Shown: positions 11,301 through 22,600 of the stretch, piece by piece | Layout of the letters: each line of letters opens with the position of its first letter | Numbering within the stretch: the stretch's first letter is position 1 | Source of the DNA: Mariprofundus sp. UBA1536 | GTDB lineage: Bacteria > Pseudomonadota > Zetaproteobacteria > Mariprofundales > Mariprofundaceae | NCBI GenBank assembly: GCA_002323245.1 | Contig: DCPU01000005.1 | Location: forward strand, 1-64,000 | Reading direction: 5' to 3' | Length of the DNA stretch: 64,000 bases | Made by a program: the position numbers and the translations under genes | The notes under the pieces: model-generated | What the model saw: the letters and a program-made list of their open reading frames with translations, nothing else | Databases searched by the model: none | What the model was told of the DNA's origin: nothing

Positions 11301-12451
11301 CAGTGGCCAAAGGCCAAGTGTTGGCGCAATGGGATCCATACACCATGCCATTGATTGCAGAAGTTGATGGTCAAGTCCGTTATGTAGACATCGAAGAAGG
11401 AAAAACCATCCGCGAAGAAGTGGATGAAGTGACAGGTATGTCTAGCCGCGTTGTGATTCAAGGCAGTGATGCAGGTTCTGCAGCACTTCGCCCACAAATG
11501 CAATTGGTCGACCCTAAAAATCCAGATGATGAACCTATCGTGATTGAACGTACCAACGTACCTGCACGTTACTTCCTTTCACCTGGTGCGATTATGAATC
11601 GTGAACATGGCGAAGCTGTTCGCGCGGGTGACGTGCTTGCACGTATCCCACGTGAAACATCAAAAACCAAGGATATTACCGGCGGCTTGCCGCGCGTAGT
11701 TGAATTGTTTGAAGCGCGTAAACCTAAGAGCCTGGCATTTATTGCTGCAGCTGACGGCACGATTGTGTTTGGTAAAGATATTCGCGGTAAACGCCGTATT
11801 TATATCCAACCTGCTGATGGCGGCGATGATATTGAATATCAAATTCCAAAAGGTTCACATATCAACGTACAAGAGGGTGACCGTGTACGTCGTGGTGAGC
11901 GATTGATGGAAGGCTCGCCAGCACCGCACGACATCTTGAAAGTGTTGGGTATCGAAGCTTTGGCCAAATACCTCACCGATGAAGTACAAGAGGTTTACCG
12001 TTTGCAAGGCGTGAAAATCAACGACAAACACATTGAAGTGATTGTTCGTCAAATGATGCGTCGCGTGCAAATCATGGAGCCAGGTGCTTCGACTTATGTT
12101 GCTGGCGAACAAGTGGAACGCAAACAAGTGATTCGCTTGAACCGTGAACTTGAAGCTGCTGGTAAACCACCGGTTGTTTTCGAACCTGTGTTGCTTGGTA
12201 TCACAAAAGCATCGTTGAACACTGAATCGTTCATCTCTGCTGCGTCATTCCAGGAAACAACTCGTGTAATTACAGAAGCTGCGCTTGCAGGCAAAGTGGA
12301 CTGGTTGAACGGCTTGAAAGAGAACGTGATTCTAGGACGATTGCTACCAGCGGGTACCGGTATGGCGGTGCGTAATGCGCCCAAGCCAAAACGTGAAGTT
12401 GCGGTGACTGCCGAAATTGCGCCTGAAGTCGTAGACGAAACAGAAGTGTAA
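8309..12451 (+). CDS. rpoC: DNA-directed RNA polymerase subunit beta'
   Basis: The beta' subunit, 1380 residues. The catalytic magnesium motif [12 protein letters not shown] gives Asp460, Asp462 and Asp464, the same numbers as in E. coli. The N-terminal zinc ribbon has Cys pairs in [19 protein letters not shown] (about 70-88). A second Cys set, [17 protein letters not shown], lies at about 871-887. The bridge helix/trigger loop region includes [16 protein letters not shown]. The gene ends with TAA at 12449-12451 and is closed by a strong terminator. The next genes are mreBCD, not the usual rpsL-rpsG-fusA set. Confidence 0.98.
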   Translation: MQELFNLFQKPSRIEDFDGLRVGLASPEKIRSWSYGEVKKPETINYRTFKPERDGLFCAKIFGPIKDYECLCGKYKRLKHRGVVCEKCSVEVIQSKVRRERMAHIELAAPVAHIWFMKSLPSRIGLLLDKTLKELERILYFESYVVLDPGLTSLDQYQLLSEEEYIEAFEEYGEEFRAAMGGEALREMLKNLNMEEERQSLRAQIAATNAVTKLTKLTKRLQTIEAMIGSGNRPEWMIMEVIPVLPPEIRPLVPLDGGRFATSDLNDLYRRVINRNNRLKRLLELNAPDIITRNEKRMLQESVDALFDNARRSKPIAGNNRRPLKSLSDVIKGKQGRFRQNLLGKRVDYSGRSVIVVGPELKLHQCGLPKKMALELFKPFIYHKLELRELASTIKQARKLVEQGIPEVWDILAEVIHQHPVMLNRAPTLHRLGIQAFEPVLIEGKAIQLHPLVCTAFNADFDGDQMAVHVPLSIEAQMETRSLMMASNNVLSPATGKPVIVPTQDMILGIYYLTRERPFEPGEGMMFSSPAEVERAYDARKVRIHTRIVCRIRGNRENTTVGRAILSTILPDELPFSAINRVLGKKEVANLIEQCFVAAGNKATVLLADRLKHLGFTFATRSGASFMLGDVIIPDTKVSTVENTEKEVQEVQQQYRDGLITSGERYNKVIDLWTNTTEKVARAMMDNLQTEQVTSADGTKTESMTTFNSVYMMADSGARGSAQQIRQLAGMRGLMAKPDGSIIETPITANFREGLTVLQYFISTHGARKGLADTALKTANSGYLTRRLVDVAQDSVIREQDCGTTTGITISDLVDGGEIIEPLAERVLGRVLLEAAVDPLSGVEIAAAGTMVNEDLLIEIEKSNIEQLRIRSVLTCEADEGVCATCYGRDLGHGSPVSMGEAVGVIAAQSIGEPGTQLTMRTFHVGGTASRSSEQASVEAKFNGTVKLVHEIVVTDTQGAEIVINRHAEILVLDVQGKEVERHRVPYGARLLLKSGDAVAKGQVLAQWDPYTMPLIAEVDGQVRYVDIEEGKTIREEVDEVTGMSSRVVIQGSDAGSAALRPQMQLVDPKNPDDEPIVIERTNVPARYFLSPGAIMNREHGEAVRAGDVLARIPRETSKTKDITGGLPRVVELFEARKPKSLAFIAAADGTIVFGKDIRGKRRIYIQPADGGDDIEYQIPKGSHINVQEGDRVRRGERLMEGSPAPHDILKVLGIEALAKYLTDEVQEVYRLQGVKINDKHIEVIVRQMMRRVQIMEPGASTYVAGEQVERKQVIRLNRELEAAGKPPVVFEPVLLGITKASLNTESFISAASFQETTRVITEAALAGKVDWLNGLKENVILGRLLPAGTGMAVRNAPKPKREVAVTAEIAPEVVDETEV

Positions 12452-12455
12452 TTAG

Positions 12456-12485
12456 AAAAGGCACCCGATGGGTGCCTTTTTTGTT
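12456..12485 (+). terminator. Rho-independent terminator after rpoC
   Basis: AAAAGGCACCC (12456-12466) pairs perfectly with GGGTGCCTTTT (12470-12480) over a GAT loop, and the T-run continues. It lies four bases after the rpoC stop and separates the polymerase operon from mreB. Confidence 0.93.
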
Positions 12486-12494
12486 TTTGCATGA

Positions 12495-14356
<1,862 letters not shown>

Positions 14357-14362
14357 CTATCG

Positions 14363-14779
14363 GTGTCCATTTTTCAGGTCTTGTTGTGGAGCTTGTTTGG
14401 GCTGGTGCTCAATATGGCTTTTTCCGGGTTGTTTGCCCAACCAGATTGGAGCCTTGCCTTATTACTGGCAGCGTTGCTCAGTGATAGAAGAAACTGGTTT
14501 TGGGTGTTGCCGAGTTTGTTTTTTCACGATTTAGTCTTGTATTGGTCACCACTGGTGACATTCCCCTTTGGTCTTATTGCGGCAATTATCTTAATGTATG
14601 CCGATACGCGTTTAGCGCCTGGCCAACAGCAGCGCTGGTTGGGTTTGTTGGTCGTTTGTTTGCCTTTGCTGAACACTGGTATTTCACTTTTTAGCTGGCT
14701 GCTCACTGTCAGCCTTTGTATCGTCATTTGGTCCTATTTATCGTCGAAACGGGAAAAGGTTTATGTGGAACCAGCTTGA
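14363..14779 (+). CDS. mreD: Rod shape-determining protein MreD
   Basis: A 138-residue, very hydrophobic inner-membrane protein with about five predicted spans, matching the small MreD family in length and in its place between mreC and mrdA. It starts at GTG six bases after the mreC stop. A motif such as DLVLYWSPLVTFPFGLIAAI near the centre is typical of MreD. The last 17 bases overlap the start of mrdA in another frame, so translation is likely coupled. MreD sequences are poorly conserved, and context carries much of the weight. Confidence 0.85.
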   Translation: MSIFQVLLWSLFGLVLNMAFSGLFAQPDWSLALLLAALLSDRRNWFWVLPSLFFHDLVLYWSPLVTFPFGLIAAIILMYADTRLAPGQQQRWLGLLVVCLPLLNTGISLFSWLLTVSLCIVIWSYLSSKREKVYVEPA

Positions 14780-16538
14780 AATTCGGCAGCGTTTCGACAG
14801 CCGTGTCTTCTTATTGATTGCCGGCGCTGCACTGCTCTTGATGGTGCTCTTTGGCCGCATGATTCAGCTGCAATGGATTCAATACAGCAAACATTATACC
14901 CAAGCTGAAGATAATCGTATTCATGTTTCCCCTGTTTTGCCTACGCGCGGTGTGATGTTTGATCGAAATGGGCAAGGGCTTGCGGTCAATGAAGTCTCAT
15001 ACAAAGTGACGTTGATTCCAGAGCGTGTTGAGGACATGGATGCTACGTTCTTGGCGCTGCAACCTTTGATGAACTGGAGCGATGCCAAAGTCGAGCGTAT
15101 GCGTAAACGCATCAAACAATCGCGCTCGGATCGTGAAGTGTTACTGATTGACCAGCAAACTTGGCAAAGCGTTGCACCATTGGCCGCACGACTGCACCAT
15201 TTCTCTGGTGTGGATGTGGTGGCAGGCACGCACCGGGTGTATCCGCATTCGGATGTGTCTTCTCATATCGTTGGTTATCTCTCATTGGTTCGTGATGTGG
15301 ATTTGGCCGATGGTTTTTTGCGGCAGGAATACGTAGGTCGAAGCGGTCTTGAGCGGATTCTCGAAACTCAATTGCATGGCGATTTGGGTTATAAACATGA
15401 AGAGGTGGATGCCAAAGGGCGTCGTGTGGCCTTGTTAAAAACCGTGCCGCCTAAAATCGGTACGGACATTCAATTAACTTTAGATATCAAGCTTCAGCAT
15501 GTGGCTTCCAAAGCACTTGAAGACAGAACTGGTGCTGTGGTGGTGATGGACACCAATACGGGTGAGGTGCTTGTACTATTAAGTCAACCAGGATACGACA
15601 CCAATAAATTCATTACAGGTTTGGATGCAGCGCAATGGGAAGCCTGGTTGCATAACCCGCAGCGACCACTGCTTAATCGCACGACCCAAGCGGCTTACCC
15701 ACCAGCCTCTACCATGAAGATGATTACAAGCTTTGCTGGCCTTGGCGCCAACTTGCGTTTGGCAAGCGGTAGCACGCAATGTCCAGGGTATATTGAGCTT
15801 GCAGACCGGAAAATACGCTGCTGGAAAAAAGCAGGGCATGGCCATGTGGATATGCATGATGCATTGGTGCATTCCTGTGATGTTTACTTTTATGAAATCG
15901 GTGATGAATTGGGCATGGCAGCTTTGGTTGATGAGGCTAGACAATGGGGCTTTGGCGCGCAAACGGGCATCAATCTTCCGCCAGAATCGCGGGGTAATTT
16001 GCCCACGGCTAAGCCCGATATGGGGCGTAAAAAATGGTATCGTGGTGAGACCATGATTACAGCCATTGGTCAAGGTGAGGTGACGGCAACACCCGTGCAA
16101 ATGGCACGTTTTGCAGCAGCCATTGCCAATGGTGGTAAAGTATTTAAACCGCTTTTGGAAAAGAATGAGCCTGTGGAAGTGGTGCAGCAGGTGGTGGTTA
16201 CACCAGAGAATTTGCAAAAAGTGCAACAAGGCATGCGCGATGTGGTGGCAGACAACAAGGGAACAGCCTATTGGCCATTTTATGGTGCCAAAATGCAAGT
16301 GGCAGGTAAAACAGGTACGGCCCAAGTCGTGATGATGGCTGCTGAAGGCGAAGAAGACCTCATCTCTGATAAAGTGAAATTTCAAGATCACGCATGGTTT
16401 ATGGGTTATGGTCCTTTTGAAAATCCCGAAATTGCTGTTGCGGTGTTTGTAGAACATGGCGGACATGGCGGCAGTGATGCTGCGCCAGTTGCTCGCGCAA
16501 TTTTTGATGCTTGGGCCAAGCGAAAGGGCGTGCATTGA
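14763..16538 (+). CDS. mrdA: Penicillin-binding protein 2 (elongasome transpeptidase)
   Basis: PBP2 cross-links peptidoglycan during lateral growth. The 591 residues contain a short cytoplasmic tail, one membrane span (about 17-35), a pedestal domain and the transpeptidase domain. Catalytic motifs are STMK with Ser316, SCD (in HSCDVYFYEIG) and KTGT (in VAGKTGTAQV). SxD in place of SxN is usual for PBP2. It sits between mreD and rodA, its glycosyltransferase partner, and overlaps the rodA start by one base (TGATG). Confidence is very high. Confidence 0.97.
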   Translation: MWNQLEIRQRFDSRVFLLIAGAALLLMVLFGRMIQLQWIQYSKHYTQAEDNRIHVSPVLPTRGVMFDRNGQGLAVNEVSYKVTLIPERVEDMDATFLALQPLMNWSDAKVERMRKRIKQSRSDREVLLIDQQTWQSVAPLAARLHHFSGVDVVAGTHRVYPHSDVSSHIVGYLSLVRDVDLADGFLRQEYVGRSGLERILETQLHGDLGYKHEEVDAKGRRVALLKTVPPKIGTDIQLTLDIKLQHVASKALEDRTGAVVVMDTNTGEVLVLLSQPGYDTNKFITGLDAAQWEAWLHNPQRPLLNRTTQAAYPPASTMKMITSFAGLGANLRLASGSTQCPGYIELADRKIRCWKKAGHGHVDMHDALVHSCDVYFYEIGDELGMAALVDEARQWGFGAQTGINLPPESRGNLPTAKPDMGRKKWYRGETMITAIGQGEVTATPVQMARFAAAIANGGKVFKPLLEKNEPVEVVQQVVVTPENLQKVQQGMRDVVADNKGTAYWPFYGAKMQVAGKTGTAQVVMMAAEGEEDLISDKVKFQDHAWFMGYGPFENPEIAVAVFVEHGGHGGSDAAPVARAIFDAWAKRKGVH

Positions 16539-17641
16539 TGTCTATTTTTCAGCGTATGGATCAAGTGTTATTGCTTTGTTTGGTGGCCTTGGCGGCAATT
16601 GGATTAATGACCTTGTTTGCTGCCGTACACGCTGGCGATTTGGCGGTTTGGTATAAGCAGTGTGTGTATTGGTTGGTGGGTATGTTGGTGTTTATTGGCG
16701 TTTGTTTTACACCGATTCGCTTGGTGGGCTTGCTCACTTGGCCGATTTATGTGGTCGTGTTAATCGCCCTTATTTTGGTGCCTGTACTGGGTGAAGTGCA
16801 AATGGGTGCGCGCCGTTGGTTGGACTTGGGGGTAGTGAACCTGCAGCCCTCTGAGCTGATGAAATGGGCGCTTATTTTGCTGCTGGCATATTGGTTTGCT
16901 ATGCGGGAGGCATCTTCATTGCGCAGCTTGTCCGTCGCGCTGGTTTGCACAGCTGTGCCTTCGGCATTGATTGTGATTCAGCCAGATTTGGGGACGACGC
17001 TGGTGCTTATTTTTGCGGCGATGGCGATTATTTTGGTGGCTGGATTTCCTTGGAAATGGTTTGTTGGCTTGCTGGTAATGAGTCCTGTGGCGGGCTTTTT
17101 CTTGTGGCAAAATATGCATGATTACCAAAAAGGAAGGGTGCTTAGTTTTTTAAGCCCTGAAGCTGATCCACTCGGTGCAGGTTATCACGTCATTCAATCT
17201 TCCATTGCTATCGGCTCGGGCGGAATCTTTGGCAAAGGTTTCCTAGAAGGCAGCCAATCACGCCTGCATTTCTTACCTGAACAACACACTGACTTTATTT
17301 TTGCAGTGCTGGCGGAAGAAGGCGGTTTGGTGGCCACTGCAGTCTTATTCGTACTCTATGGCACGTTGATTTCGCGCATGTTACTCATTGGTTTGCGCGC
17401 CAGCACACGTTTTGGTGCGCTGATTTGCGCTGGTGTGGCAGCGATTTTTACACTATACGTGTTCATCAATATCGGCATGGTGTCGGGCATGTTGCCGGTG
17501 GTTGGCGTGCCTTTGCCATTTATCAGTTATGGTGGTTCGGCTTTATTAAGCATGCTGGCGGCATTGGCGTTGGTGATGCGTGTGGCGATTGAATCGCATG
17601 GGCAAGTAAGCTGGCAGCGGCCAACAAGCCCGCTGAGTTAA
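16538..17641 (+). CDS. mrdB: Peptidoglycan glycosyltransferase RodA
   Basis: RodA is the SEDS-family enzyme that polymerises glycan strands from lipid II in the elongasome, acting with PBP2. The chosen ATG overlaps the mrdA stop (TGATG); an upstream in-frame ATG at 16511 would add nine residues inside mrdA and is less likely. The 367 residues form about ten membrane spans. Family segments include GARRWLDLG, LQPSELMKWALI (about 102-113), QPDLGTTLVLI, GSGGIFGKGFLEGSQSRLHF and LPEQHTDFIFAVLAEE with the catalytic Asp, and VPLPFISYGGSALL near the end. Confidence 0.96.
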   Translation: MSIFQRMDQVLLLCLVALAAIGLMTLFAAVHAGDLAVWYKQCVYWLVGMLVFIGVCFTPIRLVGLLTWPIYVVVLIALILVPVLGEVQMGARRWLDLGVVNLQPSELMKWALILLLAYWFAMREASSLRSLSVALVCTAVPSALIVIQPDLGTTLVLIFAAMAIILVAGFPWKWFVGLLVMSPVAGFFLWQNMHDYQKGRVLSFLSPEADPLGAGYHVIQSSIAIGSGGIFGKGFLEGSQSRLHFLPEQHTDFIFAVLAEEGGLVATAVLFVLYGTLISRMLLIGLRASTRFGALICAGVAAIFTLYVFINIGMVSGMLPVVGVPLPFISYGGSALLSMLAALALVMRVAIESHGQVSWQRPTSPLS

Positions 17642-17644
17642 GGT

Positions 17645-18805
17645 CTACTGAGCTTTTGGCAGTCTAAAGCTGATGATGAAGGTTAGCACCATAATGCTGA
17701 TGCCTAATGTGAACATGGCTTGCGTCGTCGAAATGCCAGTGCTGATGCCCCATGTGTACAATCCTGTAGCAACCAACATAGCCAAGTTTTCAAAGAAGTG
17801 CTGCACAGCAACTGTGTGACCGCTTCCTACGGTTTCGTAACCAATTTCCTGCAATAAAGCGTTGATAGGCACCACAAACAAACCACCGCTGATGCCGGCA
17901 ATAAACAACAGTGCACGGGCGGTGTTGATATCATCCACAAACATCAGAGCGAAGATGCTTAGGCTCAAAGTATAGGCCGCATATTTTGTGCGCGGCACGG
18001 CAGAAAGAGGAATCAGTTTAGGGGCGAGAAAAGCGCCAACGGCAATGCCAAGGGCTATAAACAGGGTGAGTAGTGAAATTTCTTCACTGGTGGTGAGCAA
18101 AAGAGTGATGGGCGCCCATGTTATAATGATCAGTCGAAGGCTCACTGCTGATGCCCAAAATAGACTGACGCCTAGTGTGGCAAAACGCGCTTGGGGGGAA
18201 GAAAGTAACGTTGTAATCGTTGCTTTAAAACTGGCAATGGTATGGCTTTTCTTTTGTTGATGTGCAGCTGGAAGGCGGCTCATCCACAGTGCTGTCAGCG
18301 CTGAAATAGTGTAGAGCATTGCAGCAAGGCACAACGCAAAAGTGATGGAGAAATCAGCGGCCTTGGCGCCGACCACTGTACCAAGAAGAATAGCCACAAT
18401 CGTGCTGCCTTCTACCCAACCGTTGATGGTAACCAGTGCTTTATCGGAGTTGGTGAGTTCGGGAAGTATGCCGTATTTAGCGGGGCTGTAAGTGGCTGCA
18501 CCAATGCCAACTACGGCGTATGCGAGAAGCGGTTCGAGTCCGATCAGCATCATGGCAGCGCCTAAAATTTTGATGCCATTGGCAGTGGCTAAGACGCGAG
18601 GTTTGGAATGAGTGTCGGCAAAGGTGCCTACCCAAGGTGCAAGCAAAACAAAAGCAACCAGAAAAGAGCCTTGCAAGGCGGGTACATACCAATTCCCTTG
18701 TAGCGCGCCTTGTAACACCATGGCCACAGCAATAAAAAGAATCGCGTTATCGGCTAGGGCCGTAAGAAATTGGGCAAGCAGAAGCTTGCGGATATCTGCT
18801 GTCAT
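17645..18805 (-). CDS. lplT: Lysophospholipid transporter LplT
   Basis: LplT flips lysophospholipids from the outer to the inner leaflet of the inner membrane, feeding Aas for re-acylation. It is a 386-residue major facilitator with about 12 spans. N-terminal family marks are LLLAQFLTALADNAILFIAV and the loop GTFADTHSKPRVL, with TYSPAKYGILPELT (about 110-123) strongly characteristic of LplT. The ATG lies 6 bases after the aas stop on the same strand, so the two form an operon. The stop is only three bases from the convergent mrdB stop, leaving no room for a terminator hairpin between them. Confidence 0.93.
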   Translation of the reverse strand: MTADIRKLLLAQFLTALADNAILFIAVAMVLQGALQGNWYVPALQGSFLVAFVLLAPWVGTFADTHSKPRVLATANGIKILGAAMMLIGLEPLLAYAVVGIGAATYSPAKYGILPELTNSDKALVTINGWVEGSTIVAILLGTVVGAKAADFSITFALCLAAMLYTISALTALWMSRLPAAHQQKKSHTIASFKATITTLLSSPQARFATLGVSLFWASAVSLRLIIITWAPITLLLTTSEEISLLTLFIALGIAVGAFLAPKLIPLSAVPRTKYAAYTLSLSIFALMFVDDINTARALLFIAGISGGLFVVPINALLQEIGYETVGSGHTVAVQHFFENLAMLVATGLYTWGISTGISTTQAMFTLGISIMVLTFIISFRLPKAQ

Positions 18806-18811
18806 GTGTTG

Positions 18812-20977
18812 TTAAGAAGTTTTTTCTTTGCGTAACATCTGTTCGGCCAAAGCTTGGGCTGCAACATAATGCATTTTACCTGAGCCAAGCAAAGGAAGCT
18901 CAGACACGAATAAGAAGTGTTTGGGCACCTGCAATTCGCTGATGCCCTGGCTCTGAGCGTAGTGAATCAGCTCCTTGCGCACGGGGTTTTCCAGGGTGCT
19001 AAGCAATACCAGTTGCTCGCCTTTGTTGGCATCGGGGAATGCCAATGCGATGTGCTGGGTTTCCGGCCAGCATTTGCTACACATCTCTTCAACTGCAGTG
19101 AGTGAAATCATCTCCCCTGCTACTTTGGCGAAGCGTTTTGCCCTGCCCAAAATACTGACAAAGCCATGCTCATCGACAGCAACAATGTCGCCAGTGTCAT
19201 ACCAGCCATCTGCCAAGGGCTGAATAATACCTGGTTTATCTTCGAGCAGGTAACCCTTCATCACATTAGGGCTCTTCACATACAAGCGGCCACCAACGGT
19301 AATCCCAGGCACATGCTCCAATCGATATTCGATACCCGGCAAAAAACGACCCACAGTACCCAATTTGAAATACATGGGGGTGTTTACACAAAGCACGGGA
19401 CTGGTTTCAGTTGCGCCATAACCCTCAAGAATACGGATGCCAAATTTATTCGCCCACAAGTCGCGTGTTTCTTGTTGCAGTTTTTCAGCGCCAGCCACGA
19501 CGTAACGCATGCTATAGAAATCATACGGGTCCGCATGTTTGGCATACGCAGCAAGGAAAACATTGGTGCCAAAGATGATGGTAGCATTGATGTCATAGGC
19601 TGTTTCAGGGATGACGCGGTAGTGCAATGGTGAAGGGTAAAAGAAGGTTTTGATGCCGTTCAGTGTGGTCAGCATCGAGCCTGCGGATAGCCCAAAGGAG
19701 TGAAAGAAGGGTAAGGCGTTCAAACACAAGTCTTGCGTATCAAAGGGGATACTAGAGTTCACCTGCTGAATATTGGCGAGAATGTTTTGATGAGAGAGCA
19801 CCACGCCCTTGGGTGCACCTTCAGAGCCTGAGGTGAAGAGCACAACAGCGGCATCAGTGGGCTCTACATGTTTAATCAGACGCAAGATACCAAGGGATGG
19901 AAACTTCGCCATGAAAAGGCCTTTGAGCTTGTGGAAAAGAGTGAGTTTTTCTCTTAAATCTTCGAGGTAGAGAACGGTTGCGTGTTCTTCGATGCAAGCG
20001 ATAAGTTCTTCGAGTTCACCAGCTTCAATAAATTTTCGAGATGTAATCACGGTTTTAATGTTGGCGGTTTTTAAGACACCGCGTGTTGCTTTTTCGCCCA
20101 TGGTGAAGTTGAGCATAGCAGGCACTGCGCCAATGGCTTGCATGGCAAAAAAGGTGAGGTAGCAACCACAGACATTGGGTAAAAGTAGTCCCACATGTTC
20201 TCCCCGGTATGCGGGTTTGGGTAGTAATTGCTGCAATACCATGGTGCGCGTATACACATCAGAGAAAGTCATCGGTTTGCGATCGAGGTCTTCGATAATT
20301 TCATGGTCTTTACCATGTATTTCGCCAGCATGAAGCAAGGCATCCCATAAGCGTTCATTGTATGTTGAAGAGGCAAACATCATGTCACGCATGATAATTG
20401 CCATAGCTTCACCCGCTTGATGGCGGCGATCTTTATTGCTGATGCCTTCGGCAAAGGTGAGTTGGTGATGGGGTAAAATGGTGAGTGTAATCTTGGGAAA
20501 CCAGCGTTGACGAACTTTGCCTTTGAGACGAGAGAAGTGCGTAAACTGAGCGCCATCAATGCGCACGGGCAAGATGTTGGCATTGGCTTTATCGGCAATC
20601 ATCCCCGGGCCAGGATAGATTTTCATCAGTGCGCCTGTAGCAGTGAGCCTTCCTTCCGGAAAAATGGCTACATATTCACCAGACTTCACTTGCTGAATCA
20701 GTGTTTTCATGGCCATGGGGTCGTGGTGAGCAAGCGGGAATAAAGAGACGGCGCGTTTTGGTAGCCACATCCACCAGCGATAAAAATATTTCGGGTCGAT
20801 TGCGAAACTAATTTGGGTGGGAAGGAAAAGGGCCAGCAAAATGCCATCTAAAAAAGAAGCATGGTTGGCTACTATTAAGGCACGTTCCCCGACATTTTCT
20901 AAATTGGCTAGTCCATGAACATTAACCCTAAATAGCCATTTTATGGGTTGTTTAACCAGCCACATAAGTAGTTTCAT
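18812..20977 (-). CDS. aas: Bifunctional acyl-ACP synthetase / 2-acylglycerophosphoethanolamine acyltransferase
   Basis: Aas activates fatty acid onto ACP and transfers it to lysophosphatidylethanolamine at the inner face of the membrane. The 721 residues have two domains. The N-terminal PlsC-type acyltransferase has NHASFLDG (His39-x4-Asp44) and FPEGRLT. The C-terminal AMP-binding synthetase has the P-loop-like VVLFTSGSEGAPKGVVLS (about 350-367), YGATETSP and the YDTGD hinge. The family is normally about 720 residues. A GGGGAGG ribosome binding site precedes the ATG. With lplT it makes a complete repair module. Here aas is upstream of lplT, opposite to the E. coli order. Confidence 0.95.
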   Translation of the reverse strand: MKLLMWLVKQPIKWLFRVNVHGLANLENVGERALIVANHASFLDGILLALFLPTQISFAIDPKYFYRWWMWLPKRAVSLFPLAHHDPMAMKTLIQQVKSGEYVAIFPEGRLTATGALMKIYPGPGMIADKANANILPVRIDGAQFTHFSRLKGKVRQRWFPKITLTILPHHQLTFAEGISNKDRRHQAGEAMAIIMRDMMFASSTYNERLWDALLHAGEIHGKDHEIIEDLDRKPMTFSDVYTRTMVLQQLLPKPAYRGEHVGLLLPNVCGCYLTFFAMQAIGAVPAMLNFTMGEKATRGVLKTANIKTVITSRKFIEAGELEELIACIEEHATVLYLEDLREKLTLFHKLKGLFMAKFPSLGILRLIKHVEPTDAAVVLFTSGSEGAPKGVVLSHQNILANIQQVNSSIPFDTQDLCLNALPFFHSFGLSAGSMLTTLNGIKTFFYPSPLHYRVIPETAYDINATIIFGTNVFLAAYAKHADPYDFYSMRYVVAGAEKLQQETRDLWANKFGIRILEGYGATETSPVLCVNTPMYFKLGTVGRFLPGIEYRLEHVPGITVGGRLYVKSPNVMKGYLLEDKPGIIQPLADGWYDTGDIVAVDEHGFVSILGRAKRFAKVAGEMISLTAVEEMCSKCWPETQHIALAFPDANKGEQLVLLSTLENPVRKELIHYAQSQGISELQVPKHFLFVSELPLLGSGKMHYVAAQALAEQMLRKEKTS

Positions 20978-21305
20978 AGGCCTCCCCCTCTAACCTTCCC
21001 ACAAGGTTTGTGACTCAAAAGTAAGTGCAGCATAGCGTAAGGTTGTTGGTTTGGTAAGGCTCTGAGTTAGGGCGGAAAAGTAATCGGTAGCTCGTATTGA
21101 GATTACTGGTGTACGGCAGGACAGACTGAGCCTTAGACGAAAAGTTTTGAGATGCTTCTAGCAAGAAAAAGCTCGAAAAAAAGCGGCGTCTGTTTAAGGT
21201 TGCTTGCAAAGAAAAAGAGTGGCCAGATGATAGTAATTTTAAAAATGTTGGGATTGAGGGTTTTAATCTTCAAGTCAATTTTTACGGCTTAGAGGCGGAG
21301 TTAAA
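20978..21305. other. Divergent intergenic region, aas / polysaccharide cluster
   Basis: This 328-base gap is the only one over 300 bases. It must hold promoters for aas (leftward) and the polysaccharide cluster (rightward). No convincing gene, RNA gene, or JUMPstart/ops element (GGCGGTAG) was found. A weak sigma70-like pair, TTGCAA (21204-21209) with TGATAG (21228-21233), is possible for the cluster but not strong. The stretch nearest the cluster is AT-rich. The ribosome binding site GGCGGAG of the first cluster gene lies at 21294-21300. Confidence 0.5.
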
Positions 21306-22586
21306 ATGAAAGTTGCAATAGTTGGTATGGGTTATGTGGGTCTGCCATTGGCTTTGGCCTTTGGTAGGGTTGTTGAATGCATAGGTTTTGATATATCTAG
21401 CGATAAAATTGAGGCCTACCGCTCTGGTGTTGATCCTACTGGTGAAATGGAAGATGAGTTGTTCATTCATGCCAAGCGTCTTACGTTTACCACACGGGCT
21501 GAAAACTTGAAGCAGGCTGACTATGTTGTGGTGGCTGTCCCCACGCCAATTGATAATGCACATCAGCCTGACTTGTCGCCCGTGATCAATGCCGCAAAAA
21601 CCGTAGGTAAGCACCTTAAACGAGGAGCAATCGTTATTTTTGAATCCACAGTCTATCCAGGTGTGACTGAGGATTTTTGTGTACCAATTCTAGAGGAAAT
21701 GTCTGGTTATAAGTGTGGTGAAGACTTTAAAGTTGGTTACTCGCCTGAACGAGTAAATCCTGGGGACAAAATACATCGTCTTGAGACCATTGTGAAAGTG
21801 GTCTCAGGCCAAGATGAAGAAACCCTTGAAAAGGTTGCAGTGCTCTATGAGTTGGTGATTGAAGCTGGCGTGCACCGTGCGCCATCCATCCGCGTTGCGG
21901 AAGCTGCGAAGGTCATTGAAAATACACAGCGAGATTTGAACATCGCGCTAATGAATGAGCTGGCTGTTATTTTTGATAAGATGGGTATTGATACGATGGA
22001 TGTTCTTGCTGCGGCCGGCACCAAGTGGAACTTTCTCCCATTTCGACCAGGCTTGGTGGGCGGGCATTGTATCGGGGTTGACCCTTACTATTTAACCTAC
22101 AAAGCTGAGATGATGGGGTACCAGCCAGATGTCATTTTGTCGGGCAGACAAATTAACGAAAGTATGGGTAAGTTTATAGCGGGTAAGACCATAAAACAGA
22201 TGATAGCTTCGGGTGGTCGTATCAAAGGCTCAACAGTTCTTATTCTTGGCTTGGCCTTTAAAGAAAATTGCGAAGATTTAAGAAATACACGTGTCATTGA
22301 TATTGTTGAAGAGCTCGAATCGTATGGTGTTTGCGTCAAGGTTTTTGATCCGATTGTGAGTCAAGAAGGCGCAAAGCGAGAGTATGGGCTAGACTTGCTA
22401 AATAATGTATTTGAAGTATCAGATGTTTCAGCTGTGATTGCTGCTGTTGCGCACACAGAAGTTGTTGCACTGGATACAAGTGAATTATACAAAAACTGTA
22501 AACCTAATGTGCCGTTTATTGATGTGAAGTCAGCATTTGATCGTGAAAAGTTGGCGGCTGATGGTTTTGCAGTATGGCGATTATAA
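21306..22586 (+). CDS. Nucleotide-sugar 6-dehydrogenase (UDP-HexNAc dehydrogenase, TviB/WbpO type)
   Basis: Oxidises the C6 hydroxyl of a UDP-hexose to a uronic acid using two NAD+. The 426 residues show the three family domains. The N-terminal Rossmann motif is [16 protein letters not shown] (about 4-19). The catalytic Cys255 is in [12 protein letters not shown], and the C-terminal NAD domain contains [19 protein letters not shown]. The PYYLTYKAE continuation after the Cys and the overall length are like TviB/WbpO enzymes acting on UDP-GlcNAc or UDP-GalNAc, not like the glucose-specific Ugd; the exact sugar is uncertain. It is the first gene of the cluster. An epimerase-type gene at 30784 could act on its product or substrate. 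Confidence 0.85.
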   Translation: MKVAIVGMGYVGLPLALAFGRVVECIGFDISSDKIEAYRSGVDPTGEMEDELFIHAKRLTFTTRAENLKQADYVVVAVPTPIDNAHQPDLSPVINAAKTVGKHLKRGAIVIFESTVYPGVTEDFCVPILEEMSGYKCGEDFKVGYSPERVNPGDKIHRLETIVKVVSGQDEETLEKVAVLYELVIEAGVHRAPSIRVAEAAKVIENTQRDLNIALMNELAVIFDKMGIDTMDVLAAAGTKWNFLPFRPGLVGGHCIGVDPYYLTYKAEMMGYQPDVILSGRQINESMGKFIAGKTIKQMIASGGRIKGSTVLILGLAFKENCEDLRNTRVIDIVEELESYGVCVKVFDPIVSQEGAKREYGLDLLNNVFEVSDVSAVIAAVAHTEVVALDTSELYKNCKPNVPFIDVKSAFDREKLAADGFAVWRL

Positions 22587-22600
22587 AAAAAGGATTTATA

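Noticed and set aside
15579..16535. Antisense open frame of 318 codons inside mrdA
   Set aside because: PBP2 motifs on the plus strand explain the sequence; the antisense product shows Cys/His-rich, low-information composition with no known domain.
20978..21305. JUMPstart/ops element for the polysaccharide cluster
   Set aside because: No GGCGGTAG or close match was found; GGCGGAG at the end is a ribosome binding site.
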